Origin: Spongiibacter sp. IMCC21906
GTDB taxonomy: Bacteria; Pseudomonadota; Gammaproteobacteria; Pseudomonadales; Spongiibacteraceae
NCBI RefSeq assembly: GCF_001010805.1
Contig: NZ_CP011477.1
Span: 310,001-374,000 of the forward strand
Length of the DNA stretch: 64,000 nt
Direction of reading: 5' to 3'
Below, one piece after another: positions 30,083-38,992 of this stretch. Positions within the stretch are counted from its first letter, which is position 1. Each line of letters opens with the position of its first letter. Below the pieces are notes generated by a model. That model did no database searches. It had not been told where the DNA came from and worked only from the letters and a program-made list of their open reading frames with translations. The translations under genes and the position numbers were made by a program.

Positions 30083-30427
30083 GTCATCCCGGGTAATCCC
30101 CCCACACCTTGTCATCCCGGACGCGTTAGCGATGAGGGATCCAGCGGCTCGGTGTTCGCGGCAAGCACGGCGTATGTATCACGCTCGGTGGTTTACTGGA
30201 TACCGACTCGGGGGCCGGTATGACGGTATAGGTGCATCGCTCCTCCCTGTGTCATCCCGGACGCGTTTAGCGATCCGGGATCCAGCGGCTCGATGTTCGC
30301 GGCAAGCACGGCATATGTATCACGCTCGGTGGTTTGCTGGATACCGGCTCGGGGGCCGGTATGACGACATAGGTGCATCGTTCCTCCCTATGTCATCCCG
30401 GACGCGTTTAGCGATCCGGGATCCAGC
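30083..30427. repeat. Tandem array of palindromic intergenic repeats
   Basis: Two full units start at 30111 and 30251 and a third, cut short, at 30392, giving a period of 140-141 bp; a further fragment begins at 30083. Each unit opens with a hairpin (TCCCGGA, CGC, loop GTTTA, GCG, one-base bulge, TCCGGGA) bounded by GTCAT and ATCCAGC, and ends with a second inverted hairpin of the form CTGGATACCGGC...GCCGGTATGAC. The opening 36 bp of unit 2 recur exactly, inverted, at 63746-63781. It is a REP-like dispersed repeat. The open frame across it is not a gene. Confidence 0.85.
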
Positions 30428-30575
30428 ATGGAGCTCAGGGTTTACTTCAATGATTATTCACCAGATCGTCACCCCGTCTAATTCCACAATAACTAAAACC
30501 GTATACACTAAATAACAGCAACCCCGATTATTGTAATCTCTCATTCTTTTAGCCATTACGCTTTTGGACACGACC

Positions 30576-31193
30576 ATGAGTCCACTTGAACTGCTTAATC
30601 TTTTTGCTGCGATGACGCTGTTGGCGTTAATCCCCAGCACCAGCGTTGCACTGGTTGTCAGCCGTGCCTCTACGAAGGGATTTGCCAACGGCGCAGCGGT
30701 TACCGCCGGTATTGTGTTGGGCGACCTTGTTTTTATCATGCTCGCGCTGTTGGGATTGTCGGCCTTGGCTGAGGCCATGGGTGAGTTATTTTTGATTCTC
30801 CGATATCTCGCTGGAGGCTACCTCATTCTTTGGGGTATCCAGCTACTGCGGTCCAAGCCAGCCACACCACATCGGCCTGCAGGTGCGCCGCTGGTCAACT
30901 TATCAACCAGTTTCATTGCCGGTTTAATGCTGACGCTAGGAGACGTTAAAGCCATATTGTTTTACGCCAGCCTGTTTCCTGCCTTTATCGACGTAACAAC
31001 ACTCAGTGCAGTCGACATTTCATGGATCATATTCATCAGCTTGATTGCGGTTGGCGGCATCAAACTCGGCTATGCCTATGGCGCGCAAAAAATAACATCC
31101 CTCAGCTGCGGTAGTACCAAAACTCATTTTATTCAGCGAGCCACTGGCGGCGTTATGATTACCGCCGGCGGCTATCTTATAATGAAAGCCTAG
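30576..31193 (+). CDS. LysE family translocator (amino acid or metabolite exporter)
   Basis: A 205-residue membrane protein with about six hydrophobic segments. The N-terminal LIPSTSVALVVSRASTKGFANG is a LysE/RhtB-type start with a small-residue bend, and GLMLTLGDVKAILFY matches the family core, where Asn-Pro-Lys is more usual; the variant GDVKA is a small oddity. The ATG at 30576 is preferred over a TTG four codons earlier. The substrate cannot be assigned. Confidence 0.85.
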   Translation: MSPLELLNLFAAMTLLALIPSTSVALVVSRASTKGFANGAAVTAGIVLGDLVFIMLALLGLSALAEAMGELFLILRYLAGGYLILWGIQLLRSKPATPHRPAGAPLVNLSTSFIAGLMLTLGDVKAILFYASLFPAFIDVTTLSAVDISWIIFISLIAVGGIKLGYAYGAQKITSLSCGSTKTHFIQRATGGVMITAGGYLIMKA

Positions 31194-31216
31194 AACCATT
31201 TTAAAAATGAGGCCCT

Positions 31217-31570
31217 ATGAAATACCTTCTCGTCTTTGCCCTGCTCATTGGCGGTTATTTTCTGTTTTTGAACAAGCAACCAGCCCCTGCGGCATTTAGC
31301 GGTAAAAAGCATAAACAACTCATTATGTATTCCCTCACTACCTGCGGTTATTGCAAGCAAAAAGCCAAAGCTTTAGAAGCGGCAGGTATTCCTTACCAAG
31401 AATATTTTATTGATGTTGATCAGAACCGACGAGAAGAACTGGATAAAAAACTGACGCTATCGGGTCTGCCTGCCAAAGGTTATGGCACACCTATTTTTGA
31501 TGCCTACGGTTATATACTGCCGAACAACCCCTCTATATCCACATTGCAGTCATACCAGAATGACGGCTAA
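31217..31570 (+). CDS. Membrane-anchored glutaredoxin-like protein
   Basis: A 117-residue protein with an N-terminal hydrophobic segment (residues 3-18), then a short thioredoxin-fold domain. The redox motif CGYC is at residues 43-46 after the strand LIMYSLTT, and a cis-Pro candidate is in GYGTPIF. This is glutaredoxin-like but exported or membrane-tethered, so it probably acts on periplasmic thiols. A GAGG site precedes the ATG. The LysE gene ends 23 bp before. Confidence 0.75.
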   Translation: MKYLLVFALLIGGYFLFLNKQPAPAAFSGKKHKQLIMYSLTTCGYCKQKAKALEAAGIPYQEYFIDVDQNRREELDKKLTLSGLPAKGYGTPIFDAYGYILPNNPSISTLQSYQNDG

Positions 31571-31593
31571 CCCCATCTCTTTGGAGAAATACC

Positions 31594-31953
31594 ATGCCCG
31601 CGCATGAGACTATTAATTATCTTCAATTTCCCGTCCGGGATTTAGACGCCAGCAAGCAGTTTTTTAGCTCGGTGTTCGCTTGGTCATTTACAGATTACGG
31701 ACCGGATTACACGACCTTTTCAGCACCGGGCATAGAGGGAGGATTTTTCCGTTCACCGTTGGCAAGCAACACCGAAACCGGCGCAGTACTCGTGGTGTTC
31801 TATAGCCAACAAATTGAAAATACCTTGGCGAAGGTCATTGCCGCGGGAGGCGAAGTAATCAAACCAATTTTTTCATTCCCCGGTGGTCGCCGCTTTCATT
31901 TTAAAGAACCCAGCGGCAATGAGCTTGCGGTGTGGTCAGAGCCCGAGGTTTAG
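31594..31953 (+). CDS. VOC (glyoxalase/bleomycin-resistance fold) protein
   Basis: A 119-residue single VOC domain of the YdhR/COG3324 type: an opening NYLQFPVRDLDASKQFFSSV, a mid GIEGGFFRS and a closing FKEPSGNELAVW. Conserved candidate metal ligands include the Glu near the end; an initial His ligand is absent in the first strand. GGAG lies 9 bp before the ATG. Reaction unknown; the fold serves dioxygenases, isomerases and binding proteins alike. Confidence 0.8.
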   Translation: MPAHETINYLQFPVRDLDASKQFFSSVFAWSFTDYGPDYTTFSAPGIEGGFFRSPLASNTETGAVLVVFYSQQIENTLAKVIAAGGEVIKPIFSFPGGRRFHFKEPSGNELAVWSEPEV

Positions 31954-31977
31954 CACCCAGCCAAAAAACACAGCCGG

Positions 31978-32679
31978 TTACTCCAACGCTGGCGGCGATA
32001 ACTGGTTTCCGGCAGCCCAGTTCACCAACTGATTAAAGCTATCAAGATAAGGCCTGACTGCAGGCCAGTCGGGACGTGTTATCTCAATATAGCGATTCTC
32101 TTCAGCCATATACTGAGCCGTCGCTGGCTTAGCGCTTTGACATTGCTCAGTGCGAATCTCTGCAAGAGTGGGCATGCCTTGTATCTGACTAAGCATTTCT
32201 TTTATTTGCGCCTCAGGCAAGCCCGCCGCACGCATCTGCTTAGCAATCTCTTCAGCTTTTTGCTGCTGCTCCTCTTCTAACTTATGCTTCTGGGCAGCGT
32301 ACTCCTTCGCCTCTTGGCAGATTCGCAGGTCATCTTCAGCGCGTCTTGCCTGCGCCTGGCGAATGTCATCATATTCCTGAAGCATATTGGCCGCATTCAC
32401 AACTCGCGCTTCTAATGCATGCCACTCATCAACGCTATAACCCTTGCTCTGTAAGTAGCTAGCCTCAGCGAGAGCATAGGTGCGCGGAGCATCCTTATAT
32501 TGATCAGCATTTGCCTTGTAGTCCCGCAATAAATACTGCAATTCAAGCTCTGTCCGCAGGTAATCCTTTACTTGCGCTTCGCTTAGCGCAGCCGACTCGG
32601 CCAATGACCCAGCGCTAAGCCCAAGCATAAGCAACGCCACCAACAACGCTCTAGAGATACCCAACATATTCCCTACCAT
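31978..32679 (-). CDS. Exported coiled-coil protein, unknown
   Basis: About 233 residues with a signal peptide (ALLVALLMLGLSAGSLA then ES). The mature protein is Glu/Gln/Ala-rich; residues 95-160 form a likely coiled coil with the stretch KLEEEQQQKAEEIAKQMR. Two cysteines (in the DLRICQ and EQCQ segments) could form a disulfide in the periplasm. The start is uncertain among 32703, 32679 and 32667. I recognise no family. It ends 57 bp from the MITE-like element. Confidence 0.6.
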   Translation of the reverse strand: MVGNMLGISRALLVALLMLGLSAGSLAESAALSEAQVKDYLRTELELQYLLRDYKANADQYKDAPRTYALAEASYLQSKGYSVDEWHALEARVVNAANMLQEYDDIRQAQARRAEDDLRICQEAKEYAAQKHKLEEEQQQKAEEIAKQMRAAGLPEAQIKEMLSQIQGMPTLAEIRTEQCQSAKPATAQYMAEENRYIEITRPDWPAVRPYLDSFNQLVNWAAGNQLSPPALE

Positions 32680-32736
32680 CTCGTATATTTCAACTCGGCC
32701 CAAGAATACGAATTTGCTGCAAAAGCCTCAAGCTTA

Positions 32737-33056
32737 TTAAGGCACCTCTGATTAATTCGGTGATATCTCAAGCTTAGCCAAAAGCGGCTCAACAAGGCGC
32801 CGACATGAAGGAATGCTGGTTGCCTTTCAAGTGGCGGCAACGCAGTTGAGCCGTTTTTGGCTAAGCCCCGAGGGGCGGGCCTCTGGCGCACACTGGACTG
32901 CGTTGCCATGCTCATTAAGGACAACCAGCCTTAATCTCGGCAACTGCTCCTGCGTTGCGCTACCTCCTGCATCCATGCAGTCGTTCGCATCGCGCCTTGC
33001 CAGTGCGCGCCAGAGACTCCGTTGAAACATTACCAAATTAATCAGAGGTGCCTTAA
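32737..33056. mobile_element. MITE-like non-autonomous element, 320 bp
   Basis: The ends are perfect 20-bp inverted repeats (32737-32756 begins TTAAGGCACCTCTGATTAAT; 33037-33056 is its exact complement). Similarity continues imperfectly for about 15 bp inwards. The element is flanked by the 4-bp direct repeat CTTA at 32733-32736 and 33057-33060, as expected for a target-site duplication. No credible protein is inside. A near-perfect 21-bp internal inverted repeat lies at 32773-32793 and 32845-32865, and an 11-bp one at 32836-32846 and 32897-32907, so transcripts would be highly folded. Confidence 0.85.
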
Positions 33057-33202
33057 CTTATGGTGAATCGGTATTATTAATAATCTGACTTTATCGGCAA
33101 ACCGTTATTTCTTTCACCAAGCCGATATATGTAACAATTAGCTCAGGGCGTATAAAGCCAATCAAAACGCTGCGGCGACAATAAGCACTTGAGGATTAAT
33201 CA

Positions 33203-35590
33203 ATGAGTCATTGGAGCAGCAAACCTCCTTTTCGCCACGCGGCACTTTCACTACTCCTTTTCATACTGGTCGGTTGCGCAACCTATATGGCAATGGACTT
33301 CGATAGCCGCTTTGGGCCCGCAGATGCGGAACAGTTTGAAACCCCAAAAACCACTGGCAGTGTCGACTACCAAGCAGATATTAAACCTATTCTTGAAAGT
33401 CGCTGCATTGTTTGCCACGCCTGCTACGACTCGCCCTGCCAACTCAAACTCGGCTCCTACGAAGGTTTAACCCGGGGCGGAAGCAAAGCACCCGTTTATG
33501 ACGGTGCCCGTATCTTTGCCGCTGACCCAAGCCGTTTACACACCGACGGTATGAGCGTAAGTGACTGGCGAGAGAAAGGGTTTTTTCCTGTTCTAAATGA
33601 ACGTGAAGACAGTCCCGAAGCTAATATCGAAGCAGGTTTAATGGCCCAACTGTTGCTGCAAAAACAGGCACACCCTCAGCCTAGCTCTGGCATTCTGCCC
33701 GACAGCTTTGATTTTAGCTTGGGTCGAGACCAACAATGCCCACAAATAGAAGAATACGCTTCCTATTTAGAGGATTATCCTCTGTGGGGGATGCCCTATG
33801 GCTTACCTGCACTCGACTCACACGATCACTCACTGTTAATGCGCTGGCTTGAAGAAGGGGCGCCTTATAAAGCTAAAACCCCCACGGTCTCTGCCGAGCT
33901 GCAGAAAACTCTCGATCACTGGGAATCTTTTTTTAACCAAAACAGCCCCAAAGCGCAGCTCATGTCTCGCTATATTTATGAGCATCTTTTTTTAGCGCAT
34001 TTGTACTTTAGCGATGCCATGGAGGGTAGCGATGGCACACCGCAATTTTATGAACTGGTTCGTTCCTCTACGCCACCCGATAAGCCCCTTAAACTTATCA
34101 GTACCCGATTACCCTTCGATGACCCCGGCGTAGATCGCGTTTATTACCGCTTGCGCGCTGTGCAAGATACCCTAGTAGTAAAGGCTCATTTGCCCTACCA
34201 ATTGAATAAAGAGCGAATGGACTTTTGGACTTCGTTGTTTATCGATGCGGATTATAGCGTCAGCTCACTGCCCTCTTATGAGCCTGCCAAGGCTGCCAAT
34301 CCTTTTGTAACGTTTAAGCAAATTCCTTTTCGGTCTCGCTATCGCTTTATGCTAGAAGAGGCGGCGTTCACCATCATGGGCTTTATCAAAGGCCCGGTTT
34401 GCCGCGGCCAAACCGCCCTCAACGTTATTAACGATCACTTCTGGGTTACGTTTATGAACCCCGAGTTGGAATATGGCAAAGAGAGTGAAGCCAACTTTGG
34501 CAAGGTTCTAAGAACCATGGGCCTACCCGCCGAAAGCGAAGAAAATGCCTCGGTAGTACGCTGGATGAAATACGCCGAGCAAGAAAAAGAGTATTTAAAA
34601 GCCAAGTATCAATTTATAAACAAATTGGATGATCACGTTGACCTCGACCGCTCGCTAATCTGGAATGGCGACGGTGATAACGACAATGCCAGCTTAACAA
34701 TTTACCGCCACTTCGACAGCGCCACCGTGATCAAAGGTCTGCATGGCGACAAGCCTCAAACAGCCTGGGTAATAAGCTACCCACTGCTGGAACGTATCCA
34801 CTATTTATTAGTCGCCGGTTATGACGTTTATGGCAATGTCGGCCATCAACTTAACACCCGAATTTATATGGACTTTTTGCGTATGGAAGGGGAGTTCGAT
34901 TTTCTGCTGCTAATCCCAAAAGATCGGCGACAAGCCGTTAGAAAACAATGGTACCAAGGTTCGGTGAGTGTGCTGGAAAAATACCTCAATGTACAAATGG
35001 ATCGTATTCAACCTGATTCGGGCATTGAATACAGCAGCAACGACCCCTTAATGGAGTTGTACGGGATTCTGAAACACACTCTCAAAACCGTTCAGCCCAC
35101 GCAATATGAACTTAGTAATGGCTTTACAGACAAAGCCTCTATCGACGCCTTGGATGCAATAGAGAATTTACCCGCTGCTGCCATTGCGCGACTGCCCCAA
35201 AGTGCTATTTTAGCCATTGAGTCAGACGACGAAAAACAGCGTCATTACTACACTGTGCTGCACCACAATAAATACACTAACATATCGCATATGTTTGGCG
35301 ACGAAGATCGGCGACAACCTCAGCGGGATACGGTATCGGTGCTCTATGGCATAGCAAGCGCCTATCCCAGTGTCTTTATAAGCGTAAAAAAAGCCGAACT
35401 AAGCACCTTGGTTAAGCAGCTCCAAAACATAAGCAACGAAGAAGACTATGCCAGCTTACTAACACACTTTGGCGTGCGCCGCAGTAACCCAAGGTTTTGG
35501 GATTTCAGCGACACCCTGCATAAAACCTTTAAAAAAGCCCAACCCATTACCTCAGGTTTGCTTGATTACAATCGTTTAGAAAACCGCTAA
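33203..35590 (+). CDS. cti: Fatty acid cis/trans isomerase (heme c lipoprotein)
   Basis: A 795-residue protein matching Cti, which converts cis unsaturated acyl chains of membrane phospholipids to trans during solvent or heat stress. The covalent heme motif CIVCH is at residues 68-72 within CIVCHACYDSPC, as in known Cti proteins. The signal segment ends in the lipobox LVGC (Cys25), suggesting it is lipid-anchored in the periplasm rather than freely soluble. Regions PLWGMPYGLPAL and GPVCRGQTALNVINDHFWV are consistent with the family. GAGG is 8 bp before the ATG. The MITE-like element sits just upstream. Confidence 0.92.
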   Translation: MSHWSSKPPFRHAALSLLLFILVGCATYMAMDFDSRFGPADAEQFETPKTTGSVDYQADIKPILESRCIVCHACYDSPCQLKLGSYEGLTRGGSKAPVYDGARIFAADPSRLHTDGMSVSDWREKGFFPVLNEREDSPEANIEAGLMAQLLLQKQAHPQPSSGILPDSFDFSLGRDQQCPQIEEYASYLEDYPLWGMPYGLPALDSHDHSLLMRWLEEGAPYKAKTPTVSAELQKTLDHWESFFNQNSPKAQLMSRYIYEHLFLAHLYFSDAMEGSDGTPQFYELVRSSTPPDKPLKLISTRLPFDDPGVDRVYYRLRAVQDTLVVKAHLPYQLNKERMDFWTSLFIDADYSVSSLPSYEPAKAANPFVTFKQIPFRSRYRFMLEEAAFTIMGFIKGPVCRGQTALNVINDHFWVTFMNPELEYGKESEANFGKVLRTMGLPAESEENASVVRWMKYAEQEKEYLKAKYQFINKLDDHVDLDRSLIWNGDGDNDNASLTIYRHFDSATVIKGLHGDKPQTAWVISYPLLERIHYLLVAGYDVYGNVGHQLNTRIYMDFLRMEGEFDFLLLIPKDRRQAVRKQWYQGSVSVLEKYLNVQMDRIQPDSGIEYSSNDPLMELYGILKHTLKTVQPTQYELSNGFTDKASIDALDAIENLPAAAIARLPQSAILAIESDDEKQRHYYTVLHHNKYTNISHMFGDEDRRQPQRDTVSVLYGIASAYPSVFISVKKAELSTLVKQLQNISNEEDYASLLTHFGVRRSNPRFWDFSDTLHKTFKKAQPITSGLLDYNRLENR

Positions 35591-35618
35591 AACATCTTAT
35601 GTCGTGTTTGGAGAAGCA

Positions 35619-36539
35619 ATGGAACATAATCCCCAGGGTCGCCCCATTCCTCAAGAAGCCTTTGACTGGTATGACGAATACGCCCATGGCTTGATTGACC
35701 GCCGAACGTTTTTGGCCAAACTCAGCGGCTTAACGGCATTGGGGTTTAGCATGAGCATGCTAGGCACTGCATTGATTCCCAACTATGCGCTGGCAGCGCA
35801 AGTGTCTTTTAACGACGCAAGCATTAAAGCTACCTACCAGACATTTTCATCGCCCAAAGGCTATGGCGAATGTCAGGGCTATTTGGTGCAACCTAGCGAA
35901 CTCAATGAGCAAGCTGCAGTAGTGCTCGTGGTACATGAAAATCGTGGCCTTAATCCCTACATCAAAGACGTAGCAAGACGCTTGGCAAAACATGGATTTA
36001 TTGCTTTTGCCCCCGATGCTCTTTATCCCGTCGGCGGTTATCCCGGCAATGATGACGATGGCCGTGCTATGCAAAAAGAACTAGATAAGACCAAGCTAGA
36101 AGAGGACTTTATTGCCGCCGCTCGATTTGCCAAAGCACTGCCGAATAGCAGTGCTAAACTCGGTGCCGTGGGCTTTTGTTTTGGTGGCTATATCGTCAAT
36201 ATGCTGGCGGCATCCATGCCCGACGAACTGGATGCTGGCGTAGCGTTTTATGGTACTCCGCCTGCAGAAGCACTTCGCGACAAGGTCAAAGGACCCCTCA
36301 TGCTGCAATTTGCTGGCTTGGATACCCGCGTTAATAACACTTGGCCAGACTATGAAGCAGCATTAAAAGCCAATAAGGCAAATTACCGGGCTTTTACTTA
36401 TGACGATATAAACCACGGTTTTCACAACGACTCCACCGGCCGCTATGCCAGAGACGAAGCCGAACAGGCATGGACCCGAACCCTCGATTTTTTTGAAAAG
36501 CATTTGCTGGAAAAAACCGTTAAAACGCTAGTCATGTGA
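35619..36539 (+). CDS. Dienelactone hydrolase family protein with Tat-like signal
   Basis: A 306-residue alpha/beta hydrolase. The nucleophile elbow is GFCFGG with Cys187; the expected Asp (LDTRVN) and His (NHGFHND) follow. The N-terminal segment DRRTFLAKLSGLTALGFSMS with Arg28-Arg29 resembles a twin-arginine signal, so the protein may be exported, which is a known variant of this family in gammaproteobacteria. The ATG at 35619 has GGAG 5 bp upstream. It follows cti by 28 bp and is probably co-transcribed. The natural substrate is not known. Confidence 0.85.
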   Translation: MEHNPQGRPIPQEAFDWYDEYAHGLIDRRTFLAKLSGLTALGFSMSMLGTALIPNYALAAQVSFNDASIKATYQTFSSPKGYGECQGYLVQPSELNEQAAVVLVVHENRGLNPYIKDVARRLAKHGFIAFAPDALYPVGGYPGNDDDGRAMQKELDKTKLEEDFIAAARFAKALPNSSAKLGAVGFCFGGYIVNMLAASMPDELDAGVAFYGTPPAEALRDKVKGPLMLQFAGLDTRVNNTWPDYEAALKANKANYRAFTYDDINHGFHNDSTGRYARDEAEQAWTRTLDFFEKHLLEKTVKTLVM

Positions 36540-36675
36540 TTGACAGCCGGTAGCCTTGGCGTTAACGGCAAACGGCCGTGTCTGAACGCTTGTACTATTG
36601 ATCTACGGACGAAAATATAATTATTTACTTCTTAGCTTAGCTACACTCTCTCAGATTTTTTCTGGAAGGCAGTCC

Positions 36676-37719
36676 ATGAGCATCACAACTCACAAACCAA
36701 CCGAAACCGTCCCCCGCATTGTTATTTACGGCACCGGCCAATACGGCTGTCATATTGCTCGTCTTGCCTTGCAACGGGGCTGGACAATTGTTGCCGCCGT
36801 GAACCGGGCTGGTAACAAAGTTGGCAAAGATCTAGGCCCACTTGCCAAACTGGGTAAAGACATTGGCGTCGTCGTGCAAGATTGCGACACCGTGGATTTC
36901 CGTGAACTCTCGGCAGACATCGGCATTGTCACTGTGAGTAATTTACTCAGCGTTAACGCCGATGCCCATGAGCGGCTGTTATCGGCAGGCATAAATGTCC
37001 TCTGCCACGGCTCCGAGTCGTACTTTCCCTATGGCTGCGATTCTAACCGAGCAGAAGCCCTCGAAGCGCTAGCCCTCAGCAATCAAGTCAGCTTCACCGG
37101 CGGCGGTATCTGGGACATGTCTCGGATCTGGAGTGGCATATTACTCCTTGGCCCCTGCACTGACATTAAATCGCTTTACCACAGCAGCATCACCGACATT
37201 CACGGACAAGTTGCCGCCTTTGAGCAGGCCGCTTTTATCGGCGTGGGTCTCAGCAAAGATGGTTTTTATCAGCGCGGCTTAGACAAAGCGCCGTTTGGGG
37301 TTTCTTACAAAACCATTGTTGAGCATGTGTTATGGGCCAGTGGTTACACCGTCAACCAATCCGATGTCACGATTGAACCCGTTATTTACTCAGACGCCAT
37401 TGATAACCCCTGGGGGGGCGAACCAATTGCTGCGGGCGTTTGCGTCGGCACGCGTATTGTCGCCACGATAAATACCGCTGAAGGCGTAACTGCCAAGCTC
37501 AAGATTGAGCTGAAGCTCTTTCAAAGAGAGGAAGTGGAGCATGTATTTTGGTCGGTAGATGGCAACCCCAGAAACGAATTGCTTAACAACCGTAAAGACA
37601 GCGACCTCACCACGGCAGGCTGTTTATTTAACCGTATAAAAGATGTGATTTCTGCACCACCCGGCATCGTTCCCGTATCCAAACTCGGTCCGTTAAAACA
37701 CAGCGCAATGACCGATTAA
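36676..37719 (+). CDS. DapB-like NAD(P)-binding oxidoreductase
   Basis: A 347-residue protein with a Rossmann start RIVIYGTGQYGCHIARLA (motif GTGQYG at 19-24) and the DapB-like continuation AAVNRAGNKVGKDLG. Proteins like this are annotated as dihydrodipicolinate reductase-like or amine dehydrogenases of the 2,4-diaminopentanoate type, also found in actinobacterial lipid and steroid gene neighbourhoods. The ATG at 36676 has GGAAGG 6 bp upstream. It is the first gene of a two-gene plus-strand unit with the sulfotransferase. The real substrate is unknown. Confidence 0.7.
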   Translation: MSITTHKPTETVPRIVIYGTGQYGCHIARLALQRGWTIVAAVNRAGNKVGKDLGPLAKLGKDIGVVVQDCDTVDFRELSADIGIVTVSNLLSVNADAHERLLSAGINVLCHGSESYFPYGCDSNRAEALEALALSNQVSFTGGGIWDMSRIWSGILLLGPCTDIKSLYHSSITDIHGQVAAFEQAAFIGVGLSKDGFYQRGLDKAPFGVSYKTIVEHVLWASGYTVNQSDVTIEPVIYSDAIDNPWGGEPIAAGVCVGTRIVATINTAEGVTAKLKIELKLFQREEVEHVFWSVDGNPRNELLNNRKDSDLTTAGCLFNRIKDVISAPPGIVPVSKLGPLKHSAMTD

Positions 37720-37768
37720 CCACAATATAACTGATTATTATTTGGTCTAATAAAAAATAGGAAAAACC

Positions 37769-38938
37769 ATGAGCGAGCATTATCTCATTGCCATGACTCT
37801 AGAAGAGTTAATGGCCGAAGCAAGACGCATCAGCCAAGTTGATATCCATGACCAAGAAGCCATTGAGCCCTTGGGGGTTTTATTGCACGCCCTCAACCAT
37901 GACAGCCGACTGCATAAAGAGGGTGCGGTTGCCATGCAAAATAAAATACTTCGGCTGCTGAGTAATCGCTTAAGAATGCAGCGTGATTTTGCCGCGCATC
38001 CGGAGATTTCTGACGAAAAAATTGAGCAAGTCGTTTTTATTTTAGGCATGGCAAGAAGCGGTACCACTAAAACTCACCGGGTATTGTCTTCCACCGGCGA
38101 CTTTAACTATATGCCTTTTTGGCAAGTACAGTACCCCGCCCTTATCAGTGGCGATCGCAATGAATCCCCCCAAACTCGCATTGACGCTGCAGAAGCATAC
38201 TGCCGCTGGCTTGACGCGACCGTACCCGAAAGCAAGCTGGGCCATAATTTTGAAACCCATCTTGCCGAAGAAGACTCGCTGCTCACCGAGCAATGTTTGA
38301 TCGCACCGTCATTTTTTGCCTATTCAGAAGTAGACAGTTACAGCGCCTGGTTTGCCGAGTTGGGCTCCGCAGGCATGGTTAGCAATTTTGAATTTTTGAA
38401 AAACGTATTGAAATACCTTCAATGGCAGGGTCTAGCCAGTGCAGACAAACCCTGGGTACTAAAAGCACCCACCTATTATGGTTTTGAGCCCGAACTCCTC
38501 AAGGTTTTTCCCGATGCCAATATTGTCATGACCCACCGCACGCCATTAAGTACAGTGCCCTCCATTTGTAAACTACTAGACTATTTTCATGCCCCCTTCG
38601 ATAGTGCCCGCCTTGACCCAGCGGCTTTACAAAGCGGGCTTGCCGGACTGCTAAACCTACACTTACAAAACCGAAAAACCACCCCCGGCCTGAACATGCT
38701 TGATTTTGCTTTTGAAGATGCAGTAGCAAATGTCGAGGCGGTGGTTAAACGCATCTATCAACACGCAGGCATACCCCTCTCTGAACAAGCGCTAGAAAAC
38801 GTACGACAATGGGATAACAACAACCCTATTCACAGCAAAGGCAAGTTTGAATATTCTCTGGACGAGTTTGGCCTGACGGCCGAGGGGATTGAAAAAGAAA
38901 TGAGCAACTATATTGAATTTGTCAGCAAGCTACCGTGA
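37769..38938 (+). CDS. Sulfotransferase family protein
   Basis: A 389-residue protein with the PAPS-binding P-loop-like motif FILGMARSGTTKTHRVL at residues 90-106, preceded by a helical N-terminal region of about 85 residues. WVLKAPTYYGFEPELLKVFP and NIVMTHRTPLSTVPS contain the expected 3'-phosphate-binding Arg and Ser segment. Such cytosolic sulfotransferase-like enzymes act on hydroxylated hydrophobic compounds. AGGAAA precedes the ATG. The acceptor is not known. Confidence 0.82.
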   Translation: MSEHYLIAMTLEELMAEARRISQVDIHDQEAIEPLGVLLHALNHDSRLHKEGAVAMQNKILRLLSNRLRMQRDFAAHPEISDEKIEQVVFILGMARSGTTKTHRVLSSTGDFNYMPFWQVQYPALISGDRNESPQTRIDAAEAYCRWLDATVPESKLGHNFETHLAEEDSLLTEQCLIAPSFFAYSEVDSYSAWFAELGSAGMVSNFEFLKNVLKYLQWQGLASADKPWVLKAPTYYGFEPELLKVFPDANIVMTHRTPLSTVPSICKLLDYFHAPFDSARLDPAALQSGLAGLLNLHLQNRKTTPGLNMLDFAFEDAVANVEAVVKRIYQHAGIPLSEQALENVRQWDNNNPIHSKGKFEYSLDEFGLTAEGIEKEMSNYIEFVSKLP

Positions 38939-38952
38939 CTTGCCTGAAAGGA

Positions 38953-38984
38953 AACTCCGACTGTTATTAATAACAGTCGGAGTT
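38953..38984. terminator. Perfect 32-bp palindrome between convergent genes
   Basis: AACTCCGACTGTTATT is followed at once by its exact complement, with no loop base. It lies between the convergent sulfotransferase gene and the minus-strand unit, so it is probably the shared transcript end. It has flanking A bases, but no T-run follows it on the plus strand. Confidence 0.6.
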
Positions 38985-38992
38985 CAAAAAAA

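Noticed and set aside
30111-30427. Possible CRISPR array
   Set aside because: The units are 140-141 bp and near identical throughout, with no unique spacers and no cas genes, so this is a tandem dispersed repeat.
30081-30515. Open frame of 144 codons with internal repeats
   Set aside because: It is the translation of the 140-bp palindromic repeat array; the repeats are non-coding, recur inverted at 63746-63781, and no ribosome site precedes the frame.
32813-33036. Two small open frames on opposite strands inside the MITE-like element
   Set aside because: Both lie in a structured inverted-repeat interior and have no family resemblance or ribosome sites; no transposase is encoded.
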